NCBI RefSeq assembly: GCF_006861655.1
Contig: NZ_SESI01000002.1
Span: forward strand, 470,775-534,774
Origin: Halonotius roseus
GTDB lineage: Archaea; Halobacteriota; Halobacteria; Halobacteriales; Haloferacaceae
Direction of reading: 5' to 3'
Length of the DNA: 64,000 nt
The number at the start of each line of letters is the position of its first letter. Positions within the stretch are counted from its first letter, which is position 1. Shown here in pieces: positions 1 to 8,098 of the stretch. Both the position numbers and the translations under genes were made by a program. The notes beneath the pieces were generated by a model that saw only the letters and a program-made list of their open reading frames with translations, searched no databases and was not told the DNA's origin.

Positions 1-1
1 T

Positions 2-127
2 GAGATCCGCGAGGAGCCGATCAGCTACGCCGAGCGCGCCGGCGAAACGAAGCTCGATCCGATTCAGGGCGGCGCGGAGATAGCGAAATCGATCGTCAAA
101 GTCTGTCTCGAAGAACGGTTCCGGTAG
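2..127 (+). CDS. C-terminal fragment of a probable family 2 glycosyltransferase
   Basis: Only the last 41 codons are inside the window, ending in TAG at 125-127. The visible tail reads ...ISYAERAGETKLDPIQGG..., resembling the C-terminal ER-x-G-x-[ST]KL stretch of polyprenyl-phosphate-sugar synthases (DPM1/AglJ-like GT2 enzymes), which make dolichyl-phosphate sugars on the cytoplasmic face of the membrane. The following genes on the other strand (a GT-C membrane glycosyltransferase, an RGP-like protein and an epimerase) fit a glycan-assembly neighbourhood. Because the catalytic half lies outside the window, the family call is an inference from this short motif and the context. Confidence 0.5.
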   Translation, partial: EIREEPISYAERAGETKLDPIQGGAEIAKSIVKVCLEERFR

Positions 128-192
128 GACGGCGGTTGCGGTTCAGACATCGACTGCTACTCTTTTCGTTGGTGCAAGACGTGGGTGCGCAC

Positions 193-630
193 TCAGTTAT
201 CTGTCAGCGTCGCACGAACTTCGGTCAGAAACGTCGGAAACCAGTGAAGATCTGATTGCAGGTGTCGATAGACTCGTTCGGTATCGATATCGTGTCCGTA
301 GGTATGTGCGAGGACGTTCCGAAAGCGAGCTGCTTCCTGCATCGCCGCTGTTGTCTCCTGTGAAAGGATGTCGACCTGTCCGAGTTTGGCAAACGTTTCA
401 GCGTTGGCCTCAGGGACGGAACCGGACACTGATTTGAGCAGTAACTCGGCGATATCGATACACGCCTCTAAGGCGGTCTGAAACTCCCGCTCGACAATCG
501 CCTGCTGTTCTCGGTCGGCGAGATACGCCGACAAACTAAGCGATTGCTTCCGTGACAGAACCGTCACCGCTTCCTCGATGTACTCGACTTTCTCAACGAT
601 CCTCGATTCGGTTTCGTCGTCGAGAGCCAT
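193..630 (-). CDS. hepT: HepT-like RNase toxin (DUF86) of a MntA/HepT pair
   Basis: This 145-residue all-helical acidic protein carries the RX4HXY motif of HepT ribonucleases as R104-NVLA-H109-T-Y111, near the usual position and in a protein of normal family length. Known HepT proteins are HEPN-type RNases that cleave RNA and are neutralised when the partner nucleotidyltransferase MntA adds AMP groups to the motif tyrosine. The ATG at 628-630 overlaps the stop of the mntA-like gene upstream by one base (TGATG), so the two are translationally coupled with the antitoxin first. The fold and motif are clear; toxicity in this organism is inferred. Confidence 0.85.
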   Translation of the reverse strand: MALDDETESRIVEKVEYIEEAVTVLSRKQSLSLSAYLADREQQAIVEREFQTALEACIDIAELLLKSVSGSVPEANAETFAKLGQVDILSQETTAAMQEAARFRNVLAHTYGHDIDTERVYRHLQSDLHWFPTFLTEVRATLTDN

Positions 631-1055
631 CAGACGAGTTCATTCAATCGACCGAGTGCGTCGTCGAACCGTTCACGACGCTCCGTGCTGGTTGAGTGAT
701 CGCGTTTCCGTTCGAACCGCGCTCTAAGCTCTTCAACCCGTTCGGAATCCCCGACAAGAACCATCCCGCTATCCAGCGCCGAGTAGCCGACTGCTGGCCG
801 CACGGTCTGCAGGTTGATAACGTCGACATCGTCAGTGCCGAGCGCGCGGCTGAGATCGACACCGAGCTCCAACCGCGCTTTGAACTGATCTTCGACTGAC
901 GGCAGAAACTCGACAGCAACATCGATATCGCTGTGGCGTCCGGCTGCGCCGGTGGCCTGGGAGCCGAACAACACGCCAAGCCGTATCGGATGCTCAGCAA
1001 GCACCGCTTGGAGGCGGTCGCGTGTCCGCCCATCGAGTGTGCCACCAGATCCCAT
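630..1055 (-). CDS. mntA: MntA-like minimal nucleotidyltransferase antitoxin
   Basis: A nucleotidyltransferase of the MNT family, 141 residues with the start used here. The signature GSX10DXD is intact as G31-S32 ... D43-I-D45, the metal-binding and catalytic motif with which MntA antitoxins AMPylate HepT. The open frame extends to an ATG at 1076, but a TATA box at 1081-1088 lies about 30 bp upstream of the ATG at 1053-1055, so the mRNA probably begins at or just before that ATG and the seven extra residues are not translated. It is followed directly by hepT on the same strand. The tail beyond residue 100 is charged and helical, as in family members. Confidence 0.83.
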   Translation of the reverse strand: MGSGGTLDGRTRDRLQAVLAEHPIRLGVLFGSQATGAAGRHSDIDVAVEFLPSVEDQFKARLELGVDLSRALGTDDVDVINLQTVRPAVGYSALDSGMVLVGDSERVEELRARFERKRDHSTSTERRERFDDALGRLNELV

Positions 1056-1080
1056 ATGTGATAGATAGCCCTGCATGCTG

Positions 1081-1088
1081 TATAAATA
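1081..1088 (-). promoter_or_regulatory. TATA box of the mntA-hepT operon
   Basis: The plus strand reads TATAAATA, giving an archaeal TATA element on the minus strand. Its centre is about 30 bp from the ATG at 1055, which supports a near-leaderless transcript and decides the mntA start. Confidence 0.55.
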
Positions 1089-1180
1089 CTCGGTGGCACC
1101 ACCGCAGCTGAGTCGATCAGCCGGTCAGATCGCTGTACTTGTGTTCGCAGTCGTGTAGTGAGAGTCGATCCGCGTGGCAG

Positions 1181-3418
1181 TCATCCCTCGGCAGTGTCGA
1201 TCTCCGTCTCAAAATCGACCCACTCGGGATGCGCCGTCGGATCGTCGGGTAGATAGGCGTCCTCCGGATCGCAATCCGTCGTGAGCCGACAGACGCGTCG
1301 CTCCGGCGGCGCGAACGCCTGTAGGCCCGCTGGCGTCGACTGCACGGCCGTCCACTGCTGGTAGGTGTAGGTGTTGCCGCCGCTGTCGACCAAGGTGATC
1401 CGCAGGCCGACATCCTCGGTCGCGTCGATTGGCACCGACGTGTTGCCAGCGGCGACCGGCTCGCCGTCAATCGAATCGAGGCGAGCGGTGCCGTTGGTCA
1501 GCGTCCAGTTCGCCGTGATCGTCTCGCCGGGGGCCGTGAGGCCGCGGGTCACTCGCTCGCCGTCGGCTCTGACGGCGACGGTCGCACGGCTCACCCGGTC
1601 GGCGACGCCAACCTGCGTCCCGACGGTCAGCGATTCGCCGGTCGGCGTCGAGAGCGACTCCAGTTTCGGCGACACGTCCTGATCGGGCTCGGGCGTCCAT
1701 ACGCCGCGGTAGGCGAACCGATAGACCGAGCGGTTCGGGTAGGCTCCCAGCACCTCGAAGTTACCCGCCGGGTCGCGGTCGCGGGCGTAGACCACCTCGC
1801 CGTCGAAGCCGGGATCGTTCCGCAGCGACTGGAAGGGGTGGTTCTGCCATGGGCCGTAGGGATCGGGAATGAAGACGAGGGCGTTGTCGAAGTCGGCCGA
1901 CTCAATCGGCTCATAGAGGGTTTCGTATTTGTCGGTGTAGGCGGTGTTGCGCTCCAGCGGTTCGGCGGCCGTCCCTGCTGTCACGCCCCCGACCGCGAGC
2001 GCGGCGACGAGGGCGAGTGCGACAACGAGCCGCTTGGCGGTCGTCGGCGACGTGGCGGCGACGAGTCGGTCGAAAACACCCCCGTGGCGGAGCCACCGCC
2101 AGCCGGCGACGAGGCCGAGCGCGGCAAAGATTGACAACGGCACGAGGAGGTCGAAGTAGTAGAACGGGCCGAAATGTGAGACCAGCCCGTTGGCCGGATC
2201 GTCCAACTCGGCGAGCATGTTGTGGGTGCCCCAAAACGGGATGTTGCCGAGCGGCACCGAGACGAACAGCCCCGCGAGCAACAGGCCGGTTGTCGACCCC
2301 CACTCGCGGTCGCGCGCTCGCCACCATCGCGCGGCGACGAGCAGGCCGGCAGCCGCCGCCAGTGTGCCGATGACGCCGCCGGCGAACCATCGCGTGCCGA
2401 GGAACTGCAGCGCGTAGCGGTTCGACTCGATAGCGAGATCGAGGGTGTAGACGACCTCGTGGCCGAGGATTTCACGGAAGCCGAACCCGGGGCCGTCCAG
2501 CGGTGCGAACGCCTGATACGGGAACACGAAGGGCGCGCCGGTGAGCACCGCGTTATAGGCCAGCGTGAGTCCGACGAACGCGCTTCCGCCGATGCCGGTG
2601 AGGAGGTTGCGCTGGACTGCGTTCGGCAGCGACCGAAAGCCGGTTCGGCTCGCCAACAACCGCACCTGCCGGATCAGCGAGCGGTCGTCGCCCCGGAGGC
2701 TTCGAGCGACTGTCCACACCGCATGGAGGATGAACGGTGCCGCAAACAGGATCGCCGTATAGGGTCGGGAGAACGCGGCGAGTCCGACGGCGATCCCGGC
2801 GGCCGCGGCCGCCCGCAGCAACCCGGTGCGGACGCCGTGGAGGTAGGTGACCGCGAACGCGAGATTGAGGAGGGTCGTCGGCGCGTAGGGGAGAAACACC
2901 GACGACGTGAACAGCGTCATCGGTGAGATCGCAAAGAGCCCGCCGGCCAGCAGCCCGACCCGGCGGTCGGCGACCATCGAGCCGAGGATCGCTACGAGAA
3001 CGGCGTTGCCGGCGGCAATCGCCGCCAGCGTCACCCGCGGTTCGTTAAACAGGGCCATCGAGACCGCGAACATCGCCGACGGGACGGGGTTGTACTTCGA
3101 GTAGAGGTCGCCGCCGTCCTCGATGAAGAACCACGGCCGGAACACGTCGGCGAGGTCGCCGGCCGACAGCGTAAGCTGGCCCTCAAGCAGCATCGACGCC
3201 TGCATGAGGTAGACGCCCTCGTCGTGGTTCACCGAGTGGTACGGGAAGACGAAGACGGCGATGAGAAACACTGCAAGCCCCGCGCCCGCGCCGAGCGCGA
3301 GATAGCTGGCTGTTGCTCTATTCCATCGACCGCCGAACCCGCCGCGACCGACGCGTGCGATGGCCTCTCGGAGCCACCGTCCGAGCGTCGCCAGCCGGTC
3401 ACGCGGGTCGGCGGCCAC
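1181..3418 (-). CDS. GT-C type membrane glycosyltransferase (ArnT/PMT-like)
   Basis: A 745-residue integral membrane protein. The first transmembrane helix (about residues 38-58) is followed by the loop NHDEGVYLMQA, whose DE pair matches the catalytic acidic motif of GT-C enzymes that use polyprenyl-phosphate sugars (PMT/ArnT/GT39/GT83). About ten hydrophobic helices follow to residue ~480, then a ~265-residue hydrophilic, beta-rich C-terminal domain expected outside the membrane. It starts with GTG at 3418, one base after the stop of the solute-binding lipoprotein gene, so the two probably share an mRNA controlled by the palindrome at 4565-4582. Donor and acceptor cannot be told from sequence. 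Confidence 0.75.
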   Translation of the reverse strand: MAADPRDRLATLGRWLREAIARVGRGGFGGRWNRATASYLALGAGAGLAVFLIAVFVFPYHSVNHDEGVYLMQASMLLEGQLTLSAGDLADVFRPWFFIEDGGDLYSKYNPVPSAMFAVSMALFNEPRVTLAAIAAGNAVLVAILGSMVADRRVGLLAGGLFAISPMTLFTSSVFLPYAPTTLLNLAFAVTYLHGVRTGLLRAAAAAGIAVGLAAFSRPYTAILFAAPFILHAVWTVARSLRGDDRSLIRQVRLLASRTGFRSLPNAVQRNLLTGIGGSAFVGLTLAYNAVLTGAPFVFPYQAFAPLDGPGFGFREILGHEVVYTLDLAIESNRYALQFLGTRWFAGGVIGTLAAAAGLLVAARWWRARDREWGSTTGLLLAGLFVSVPLGNIPFWGTHNMLAELDDPANGLVSHFGPFYYFDLLVPLSIFAALGLVAGWRWLRHGGVFDRLVAATSPTTAKRLVVALALVAALAVGGVTAGTAAEPLERNTAYTDKYETLYEPIESADFDNALVFIPDPYGPWQNHPFQSLRNDPGFDGEVVYARDRDPAGNFEVLGAYPNRSVYRFAYRGVWTPEPDQDVSPKLESLSTPTGESLTVGTQVGVADRVSRATVAVRADGERVTRGLTAPGETITANWTLTNGTARLDSIDGEPVAAGNTSVPIDATEDVGLRITLVDSGGNTYTYQQWTAVQSTPAGLQAFAPPERRVCRLTTDCDPEDAYLPDDPTAHPEWVDFETEIDTAEG

Positions 3419-3419
3419 G

Positions 3420-4562
3420 TTAGACGTTGATGCCCACGTCCCGCATCAGGTCGATCGTCGGTTCGAGATCGCCGAGTTCCGAGAACTCGATCTCCGGCAC
3501 GTCGAGTTCGTCGATCGTCGGCAGGTCGCCGATAGGCTCGACGCCGGGGATCAGCGGGTACTCGAAGGTTTCGACGGCGAAGTACTCTTGAGCCTCCGCC
3601 GACAGCAGGTGGCGGACGAAGTTCTGGGCGAGGTCGCTGTCGCTGGCGGTATCGAGGACGGCCGCGCCGGCGACGTTGAAGATCGAGCCCGCATCGCCCT
3701 CGGTGAATGCGGTCTGGATCGGGGCGTCCGGCGAGCCGTCCAGCACGCGCTGGATGTAATAGTGGTTGGCGAAGCCGGCGTCGAGTTCGCCGTTGGCGAC
3801 CGCCTGGGAGACCTGGAACTCGTCGGCGTAGGCCGTGATCCCGGCGTCGACGACGCCGTTGAGCCACTCCCGTGTCGCCTCCTCGCCTTCCAGCAGCCGC
3901 ATCGCCGTCACGAACGCCTGACAGGAGCCGTAGCTGGGTGCCCAGCCGAGGTCGCCCTCGAAGTCAGGGAAGGTCATCACGTCGTCGGGGATGTCGCTGT
4001 CGCTGAACTCGCTGGTGTTGAACGGCACCGTTCGCGCACGGCCGGAGGTGCCGACCCACTGGTCGGTGCGGAACTCCTCGGAGACGGTGTCCTGAATCTC
4101 TTCGGAGAGGGCCTGCGTGCGGCCCATCTGGGCCAGCGAGGCGAGGCTGCCGGAGTTGACCGAGTAGAACACGTCGGCCGGTGAGCCGCTACCCTCGGTG
4201 TCGATCGTGTTGACAAGGTCGCTGCTGCCGCCGTAGCGAACCTCCGGCGTGAAATCCGGGTAGGTGTCGTCGAGGAACTCGATCAGCTCGCCGACGAGGA
4301 ACTCGTTGCGACCGGAGTACAGCGTCAACTCGCCTTCGAGATCGGGTAACTCGGCGACCGGCGTCCCGCCCGGTGCCGGTCGCCCAGCCCGGCCGGAGCC
4401 GATCTGGCCGACCGGCGAATCGCTCGCGTCGCCCTCAGCTGACTCGCCGTCGGTGCCGTCATCGCCGGCACAACCGGCCAGTGCGACCGCCCCGATCGCT
4501 GCTGAACCGGCAAGGAACCGCCGCCGGCTGCTGTCCGTCGAACCGTCTTCGTTTCGTGTCAT
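3420..4562 (-). CDS. Iron(III)-type ABC solute-binding lipoprotein
   Basis: A 380-residue extracellular solute-binding protein. The N-terminus has a Tat motif (SSRRRFLAG) and a lipobox LAGC at about residues 27-30, so it should be exported folded and anchored by lipid. The mature part has Fe3+/thiamine-type (FbpA/FutA-like) family features, such as LTLYSGRNEFLVGELIE, DVFYSVNSGSLA and the C-terminal HLLSAEAQEYFA. No permease or ATPase gene is adjacent, so it must work with a transporter encoded elsewhere. Regulation is unusually readable: a TATA box 26 bp upstream of the ATG and an 18-bp perfect palindrome between TATA and start, like a DtxR-type iron repressor operator. Iron as substrate is inferred from family and operator. 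Confidence 0.8.
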   Translation of the reverse strand: MTRNEDGSTDSSRRRFLAGSAAIGAVALAGCAGDDGTDGESAEGDASDSPVGQIGSGRAGRPAPGGTPVAELPDLEGELTLYSGRNEFLVGELIEFLDDTYPDFTPEVRYGGSSDLVNTIDTEGSGSPADVFYSVNSGSLASLAQMGRTQALSEEIQDTVSEEFRTDQWVGTSGRARTVPFNTSEFSDSDIPDDVMTFPDFEGDLGWAPSYGSCQAFVTAMRLLEGEEATREWLNGVVDAGITAYADEFQVSQAVANGELDAGFANHYYIQRVLDGSPDAPIQTAFTEGDAGSIFNVAGAAVLDTASDSDLAQNFVRHLLSAEAQEYFAVETFEYPLIPGVEPIGDLPTIDELDVPEIEFSELGDLEPTIDLMRDVGINV

Positions 4563-4564
4563 AT

Positions 4565-4582
4565 TTTTAGGTTCACCTAAAA
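4565..4582. promoter_or_regulatory. Perfect 18-bp palindrome, probable iron-repressor operator
   Basis: The sequence is TTTTAGGT-TC-ACCTAAAA: two perfect 8-bp arms around a 2-bp spacer. It lies 3 bp upstream of the ATG of the solute-binding protein and between its TATA element (4586-4591) and the predicted transcription start, a position where a bound repressor would block initiation. The TTAGG...CCTAA core resembles binding sites of DtxR/IdeR-type metal-dependent repressors, which haloarchaea also have (Idr, SirR). Confidence 0.75.
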
Positions 4583-4585
4583 CAA

Positions 4586-4591
4586 CTTATA
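4586..4591 (-). promoter_or_regulatory. TATA box of the solute-binding protein operon
   Basis: The minus strand reads TATAAG, centred about 26 bp upstream of the ATG at 4562, predicting a leaderless mRNA. It overlaps the stop codon of the upstream gene. Confidence 0.6.
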
Positions 4592-5789
4592 CCCGTTGGT
4601 TCGCCGTCGGCGTCGTCTCGGCGATGGCGTCGAGACAGTCCAGCCAGTCGCCCATGAACTCGCCGACGTAGTTGAAGAACTCGCCGTTGTTGTACTCCTC
4701 CCAGTCGCCGCCTTCGAGTTCGTCGGCCATTGCCTCGAAAACGGCCGCGTAGGCCTTGGGGTCGGCACCGAACGCATCGCCGGACTGGTCGATGGCGGCG
4801 GCTGCTTCCTCGCCCACGTCGTCGACAATCTCCCACAGGTGTTCGTTGAGTTCCAGTCCCGGCACCTCGTTGTTGAGGTCGTCGAAGGTGCTGCGTGCGG
4901 CTTTATTGTGTTCACACAGCGGCTCGCCGTTGTAGATCTGGGTTCCCAGGATGTCACAGGCGCGCTTGAGGAAGACGCCCGACCAGATGTCGTCAAAGCG
5001 GCCCACGTCCCACTCGTTTTCGTCCATCGGGAGCTGGTAGAAGGCCGGAATCACCTCACGCCGGAAGGCGAGGTTCATCGAACAGACGGTGAGGTAGTTG
5101 CCCTCGGCGGCAACGAAATCGCCGTCGAAGTCGTCCTTCGAGGTTCGGGTCTGGGCCTGTCCCTGCAGGTCGCCGTCCATCAGAATCCGGACGGCGTCGA
5201 GGTCGGGAACGTTCGTCCACAGCCCCTGCGAAGCGACGATGTTGTCGGCGTGAGCCTGCTCGGTGCTGACGGTTTCGTGCATCGCCGAGTAGGGGTATCC
5301 TCGGGGGTAGAGGTCGTGTTCGTCGGCGTTCTGATAGAGGACGTTCACCCACTGTTCGTCCGAGGAGACGGTCTCGATCTCGCCCTCGAAGCCGAGATTG
5401 TCCATGTGGGTGCCGAAGAAGTCCCATTCGTCGTGCGGCAGCGTGTCGTCGTCGATGAAGAAGCCGTAGTCGTAGTCGCCGGCCCACATGTACAAGAGCC
5501 CAAAGCTGGTCTCGGCGTGGCTGGCGGCGGGGACGATGTGGCTGTACTCGCTCACGTCGTGGGCGTCGTACCACTCCTCGCGGCGGCTGCCGTCGAAGAC
5601 TTCGCCGGCAACGTCGTCTTCCTCCTCTAACATCGCTTCCATCTCGTCGGTGTCACAGAAGTCCTCGGTGACGAGGATCACGTCCAGCCGCGAGAGGTCG
5701 AACCCGTGCTGGCGGGCGTTGTCGAAGTACGACCGCATGCACTCGTACTCGCGGATCGTCGGCACGATAACGCAGATGTCTCGGCTCAT
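4587..5789 (-). CDS. RGP-family (GT75) protein, UDP-sugar mutase / glycosyltransferase-like
   Basis: This 400-residue soluble, very acidic protein resembles reversibly glycosylated polypeptides (alpha-1,4-glucan-protein synthase, GT75). It has the N-terminal nucleotide-sugar strand CVIVPTIREYE, the DDD metal motif in YGFFIDDDTLPHDEW, and the typical QGLWTNVPDLDAVR stretch. In plants RGPs interconvert UDP-arabinopyranose and UDP-arabinofuranose; in archaea the activity is unknown, and a role in making a nucleotide-sugar for surface glycan is inferred. I place the start at the ATG at 5787-5789 rather than the GTG at 5801, because AGGTGA about 8 bases upstream forms a good Shine-Dalgarno sequence. 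A TTTAGG-N4-CCTAAA palindrome lies just upstream. Confidence 0.75.
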   Translation of the reverse strand: MSRDICVIVPTIREYECMRSYFDNARQHGFDLSRLDVILVTEDFCDTDEMEAMLEEEDDVAGEVFDGSRREEWYDAHDVSEYSHIVPAASHAETSFGLLYMWAGDYDYGFFIDDDTLPHDEWDFFGTHMDNLGFEGEIETVSSDEQWVNVLYQNADEHDLYPRGYPYSAMHETVSTEQAHADNIVASQGLWTNVPDLDAVRILMDGDLQGQAQTRTSKDDFDGDFVAAEGNYLTVCSMNLAFRREVIPAFYQLPMDENEWDVGRFDDIWSGVFLKRACDILGTQIYNGEPLCEHNKAARSTFDDLNNEVPGLELNEHLWEIVDDVGEEAAAAIDQSGDAFGADPKAYAAVFEAMADELEGGDWEEYNNGEFFNYVGEFMGDWLDCLDAIAETTPTANQRV

Positions 5790-5806
5790 TTGGGTACTCA
5801 CCTGTC

Positions 5807-5822
5807 TTTAGGTCATCCTAAA
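5807..5822. promoter_or_regulatory. TTTAGG-N4-CCTAAA palindrome, second iron-box-like site
   Basis: Perfect 6-bp arms (5807-5812 and 5817-5822) surround TCAT. It lies 17 bp upstream of the ATG of the RGP-like gene, at the equivalent place to the palindrome at 4565-4582, and shares its core. Confidence 0.68.
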
Positions 5823-5835
5823 AGATGTGTCGGAA

Positions 5836-7068
5836 TCAGTCGTCGGCACTGCTGGTCGCCTCGCCGCTGCCGTCTGCCCGGGCCTCGCCGGTGACGGGCG
5901 GCTCCGCCGCGGTCGTCGCTGCCGGGTCGGCAGCCGTCGTTTTTGCGGCAGTATCACCACCAGCATCAGCGTCGCTACCGCGCCGGGCGGCCGTCGAGGG
6001 GTCGATCCCGAGGACGGCGACGGCGACTCCGCCACCGACCAGCGTCACCGCGTTTTTTAGCGCGTGATCGACGACCGCCGCCGCCAAGGCGAGACTCGCA
6101 CCCAACGGCGTCAGCGCGACGACCAACCCGGTGAACGCGGCCTCGTAGAGGCCGACGCCGCCCTGCGACAGCGGCAACACTTTGGCGAGGTTGCCGACGC
6201 TGACGGCGAGCGTGCCGACCGCGAGCAGCGAGCCGACCGCGAGCCCGCTGTCGAGAGCCGCAAGCACGAGCACCGCGGTGGCGACATCCAACGACCAGAT
6301 CAGCAGGCTGCCGCCACCGACGATGGCGACAGCTCGCGGGTTGCGGGCGACGACTGCGATGTCGCCGACGAAATCGAGCCCGGCAGCGACGACCCGCTGG
6401 AGCCGTGGCCGCCCAGCGACAGTTTCGCGGAGCCGCCGACCGAGGCGACGGCTGCGCGAGCGGTTTGCGTTGGCGACGACGAGCGTGAGAAGCCCAGCGG
6501 CGAGCGTCGCCGCTGCGACGCCGGTCGCCGCGAACATCGCGGTGCGAGCATCGCCCGCGGCGGTGACGGCCGTCAGTGTGGCCGGGTCGCCGCTGCTGAG
6601 GAGCCACGCGGTCGCTCCGGCTCCGAGCACCGCAATCGCGGCGAGATCGAAGCCGCGTTCGACCGCCAGCGACGCGAAGCCGGCGGGGTACGGCACGTTG
6701 CGGCGCGCTCGGAGGACGTAGGCGCGTACCGCGTCGCCGCCGCGAGCGGGTACGACGAGGTTCGCCGTCTGGCTGAGAAACACGGCGAGAGTGAGAAACG
6801 CGGTGCCGAGCGGGTGGCCCGTCGTCGTCAACACGTCGCCGTAGCGTCGCCCGCGGAGGGGCCACGAGGCGGCATAAACGCCGACGGCAGCCGCCAGCAG
6901 CCACGGGTCGGCCGCCGCCATCTCGCCGACGACGCGGTCGAACTCGACCTCCCGGAACGCAAACAGCAGGCCGGCGACGACGAGGACGGTGCCGCCGATC
7001 GTGAGCCTACGGCGGGTCAGCAGGGCTCGCAGGCCGCCGCGGTCATCGGGGTCGTCGCCGTTGGTCAT
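5836..7068 (-). CDS. LPG_synthase_TM / UPF0104 family membrane protein (flippase-like)
   Basis: A 410-residue membrane protein with about eight hydrophobic helices between residues 20 and 350, and an Ala/Thr-rich, poorly conserved tail of about 60 residues. Features such as FAFREVEFDRV near the start, the LNAVVPARGGDAVRAY-like loop (here TANLVVPARGGDAVRAY) and SQGGVGLYEAAF near residue 305 mark the lysylphosphatidylglycerol-synthase transmembrane family, also found as the C-terminal half of haloarchaeal AglD. Members are implicated in lipid-linked glycan handling or flipping rather than aminoacylation when the soluble domain is missing, as here. The ATG at 7068 has a TATA-like TTAAATAT about 25 bp upstream, and the third operator-like site overlaps that TATA. 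Confidence 0.8.
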   Translation of the reverse strand: MTNGDDPDDRGGLRALLTRRRLTIGGTVLVVAGLLFAFREVEFDRVVGEMAAADPWLLAAAVGVYAASWPLRGRRYGDVLTTTGHPLGTAFLTLAVFLSQTANLVVPARGGDAVRAYVLRARRNVPYPAGFASLAVERGFDLAAIAVLGAGATAWLLSSGDPATLTAVTAAGDARTAMFAATGVAAATLAAGLLTLVVANANRSRSRRLGRRLRETVAGRPRLQRVVAAGLDFVGDIAVVARNPRAVAIVGGGSLLIWSLDVATAVLVLAALDSGLAVGSLLAVGTLAVSVGNLAKVLPLSQGGVGLYEAAFTGLVVALTPLGASLALAAAVVDHALKNAVTLVGGGVAVAVLGIDPSTAARRGSDADAGGDTAAKTTAADPAATTAAEPPVTGEARADGSGEATSSADD

Positions 7069-7091
7069 ACACGGCCGTTTGTAGCGAGATA

Positions 7092-7107
7092 TTTAAGCCC
7101 ACCTAAA
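7092..7107. promoter_or_regulatory. Imperfect iron-box-like site overlapping a TATA element
   Basis: TTTAAG-CCCA-CCTAAA differs from the palindromes at 4565 and 5807 by one base in the left arm; its right half ACCTAAAA (7101-7108) is identical to the half-site at 4575-4582. It overlaps the presumed TATA of the downstream minus-strand gene, so part of the match could be the TATA sequence itself. Confidence 0.45.
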
Positions 7108-7168
7108 ACTCGACAGCAGCCACGCGTTGTGGCTCGTACCGACAGGATCGGTAGCGATGAGCCCGCGA

Positions 7169-8098
7169 TCAGCAGAGTTCGTCGATCAGCTCGCGGGTCG
7201 ACTGCCGGACGGCCTCGTCGCTCGACAGGTCAGCCTCCCAGCCCAGCGCGGCGAGTTTCTCGACCGAGAGCCGCATCTTCGGTACGTCGCCCGTCCAGCC
7301 GCGGTCGCCGCCGGTGTACTCGTAGTCGGGATCGAGGCCCATCTCATCGGCGACGATAGCGGCGATCCGGTCGACGGAGGTGGTCGTTCGCGTCCCGAGG
7401 TTGTAGGTGTTCATCGCGCTGTCAGCGTTGGCGACGATGTGCAGCATCGCGTCAACGCAGTCGCCGATGTGGAGATAGGATTTCTCCTGGCGGCCGTTGC
7501 CGAGAATCGTGAGCGTCTCGGGGTCGTCAGTGAGCTTTTCGATGAAATCCGGGATCACGGCCCCGCGCAGGCCGGGGCCGACGACGTTCGCAAACCGAAA
7601 GTTCCAGACTGTGAGGTCGTGGCTGTGAGCGCGCGCCGAGAGCAGCCCCTCGTCGGCGAGCTTGCTCGCGCCGTAGGCACTGATCGGTTCGAGGGGTGCG
7701 AAGTCCTCGGGGGTCGGCCGCGGGGCCTCGCCGTACACCGTCGACGACGAGGTGTAGGCGATCTGCGTTACGTCGGCGTCGGCCATCGCCTCCAGCAGAT
7801 TGAGCGTCATCTGGGTGTTGTCCTCGAACTGGCCGTGTGGGCGGTCGGTGTCGACGAGTTTCGAGGCCGCGAAGTGGAAAACAAGGTCAACGCCGTCGAG
7901 GACGCCATCGAGGGCGTCGGGCTCGGTTAGGTCGGCCTCGACGAACTCGGCGTCGTCGGCGAGGCGGTCGCGGGAGCCCGACGAGAGGTTATCGACGACG
8001 GTGACGGTCGCGCCGTCGGCGAGCAGGCGGTCGACGAGATGGGAGCCGACGAAGCCGGCACCCCCCGTGACGAGAACGTGTCGGTCAGCGAGATCCAT
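7169..8098 (-). CDS. NAD-dependent nucleotide-sugar epimerase/dehydratase
   Basis: A 309-residue extended short-chain dehydrogenase/reductase. The N-terminal Rossmann motif is TGGAGFVGSHL (GxxGxxG), the acidic residue for NAD is in VTVVDNLSSG, and the active-site YxxxK appears as SAYGASK with the upstream catalytic Ser/Thr in YTSSSTVYG. These are features of GalE-like UDP-sugar 4-epimerases; the exact sugar cannot be assigned. The frame is open to a GTG at 8122, but the ATG at 8098 places MDLADRHVLVTGG at the start, the normal family N-terminus. An ACCTAA half-site of the iron-box-like motif lies at 8121-8126. It closes the glycan gene group. Confidence 0.82.
   Translation of the reverse strand: MDLADRHVLVTGGAGFVGSHLVDRLLADGATVTVVDNLSSGSRDRLADDAEFVEADLTEPDALDGVLDGVDLVFHFAASKLVDTDRPHGQFEDNTQMTLNLLEAMADADVTQIAYTSSSTVYGEAPRPTPEDFAPLEPISAYGASKLADEGLLSARAHSHDLTVWNFRFANVVGPGLRGAVIPDFIEKLTDDPETLTILGNGRQEKSYLHIGDCVDAMLHIVANADSAMNTYNLGTRTTTSVDRIAAIVADEMGLDPDYEYTGGDRGWTGDVPKMRLSVEKLAALGWEADLSSDEAVRQSTRELIDELC

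Noticed and set aside
6064-7359. Long plus-strand frame of 431 codons opposite the flippase-like gene.
   Set aside because: The product is an Arg/Gly/Ala-rich shadow of the LPG_synthase_TM gene, which has clear transmembrane helices in its own frame.
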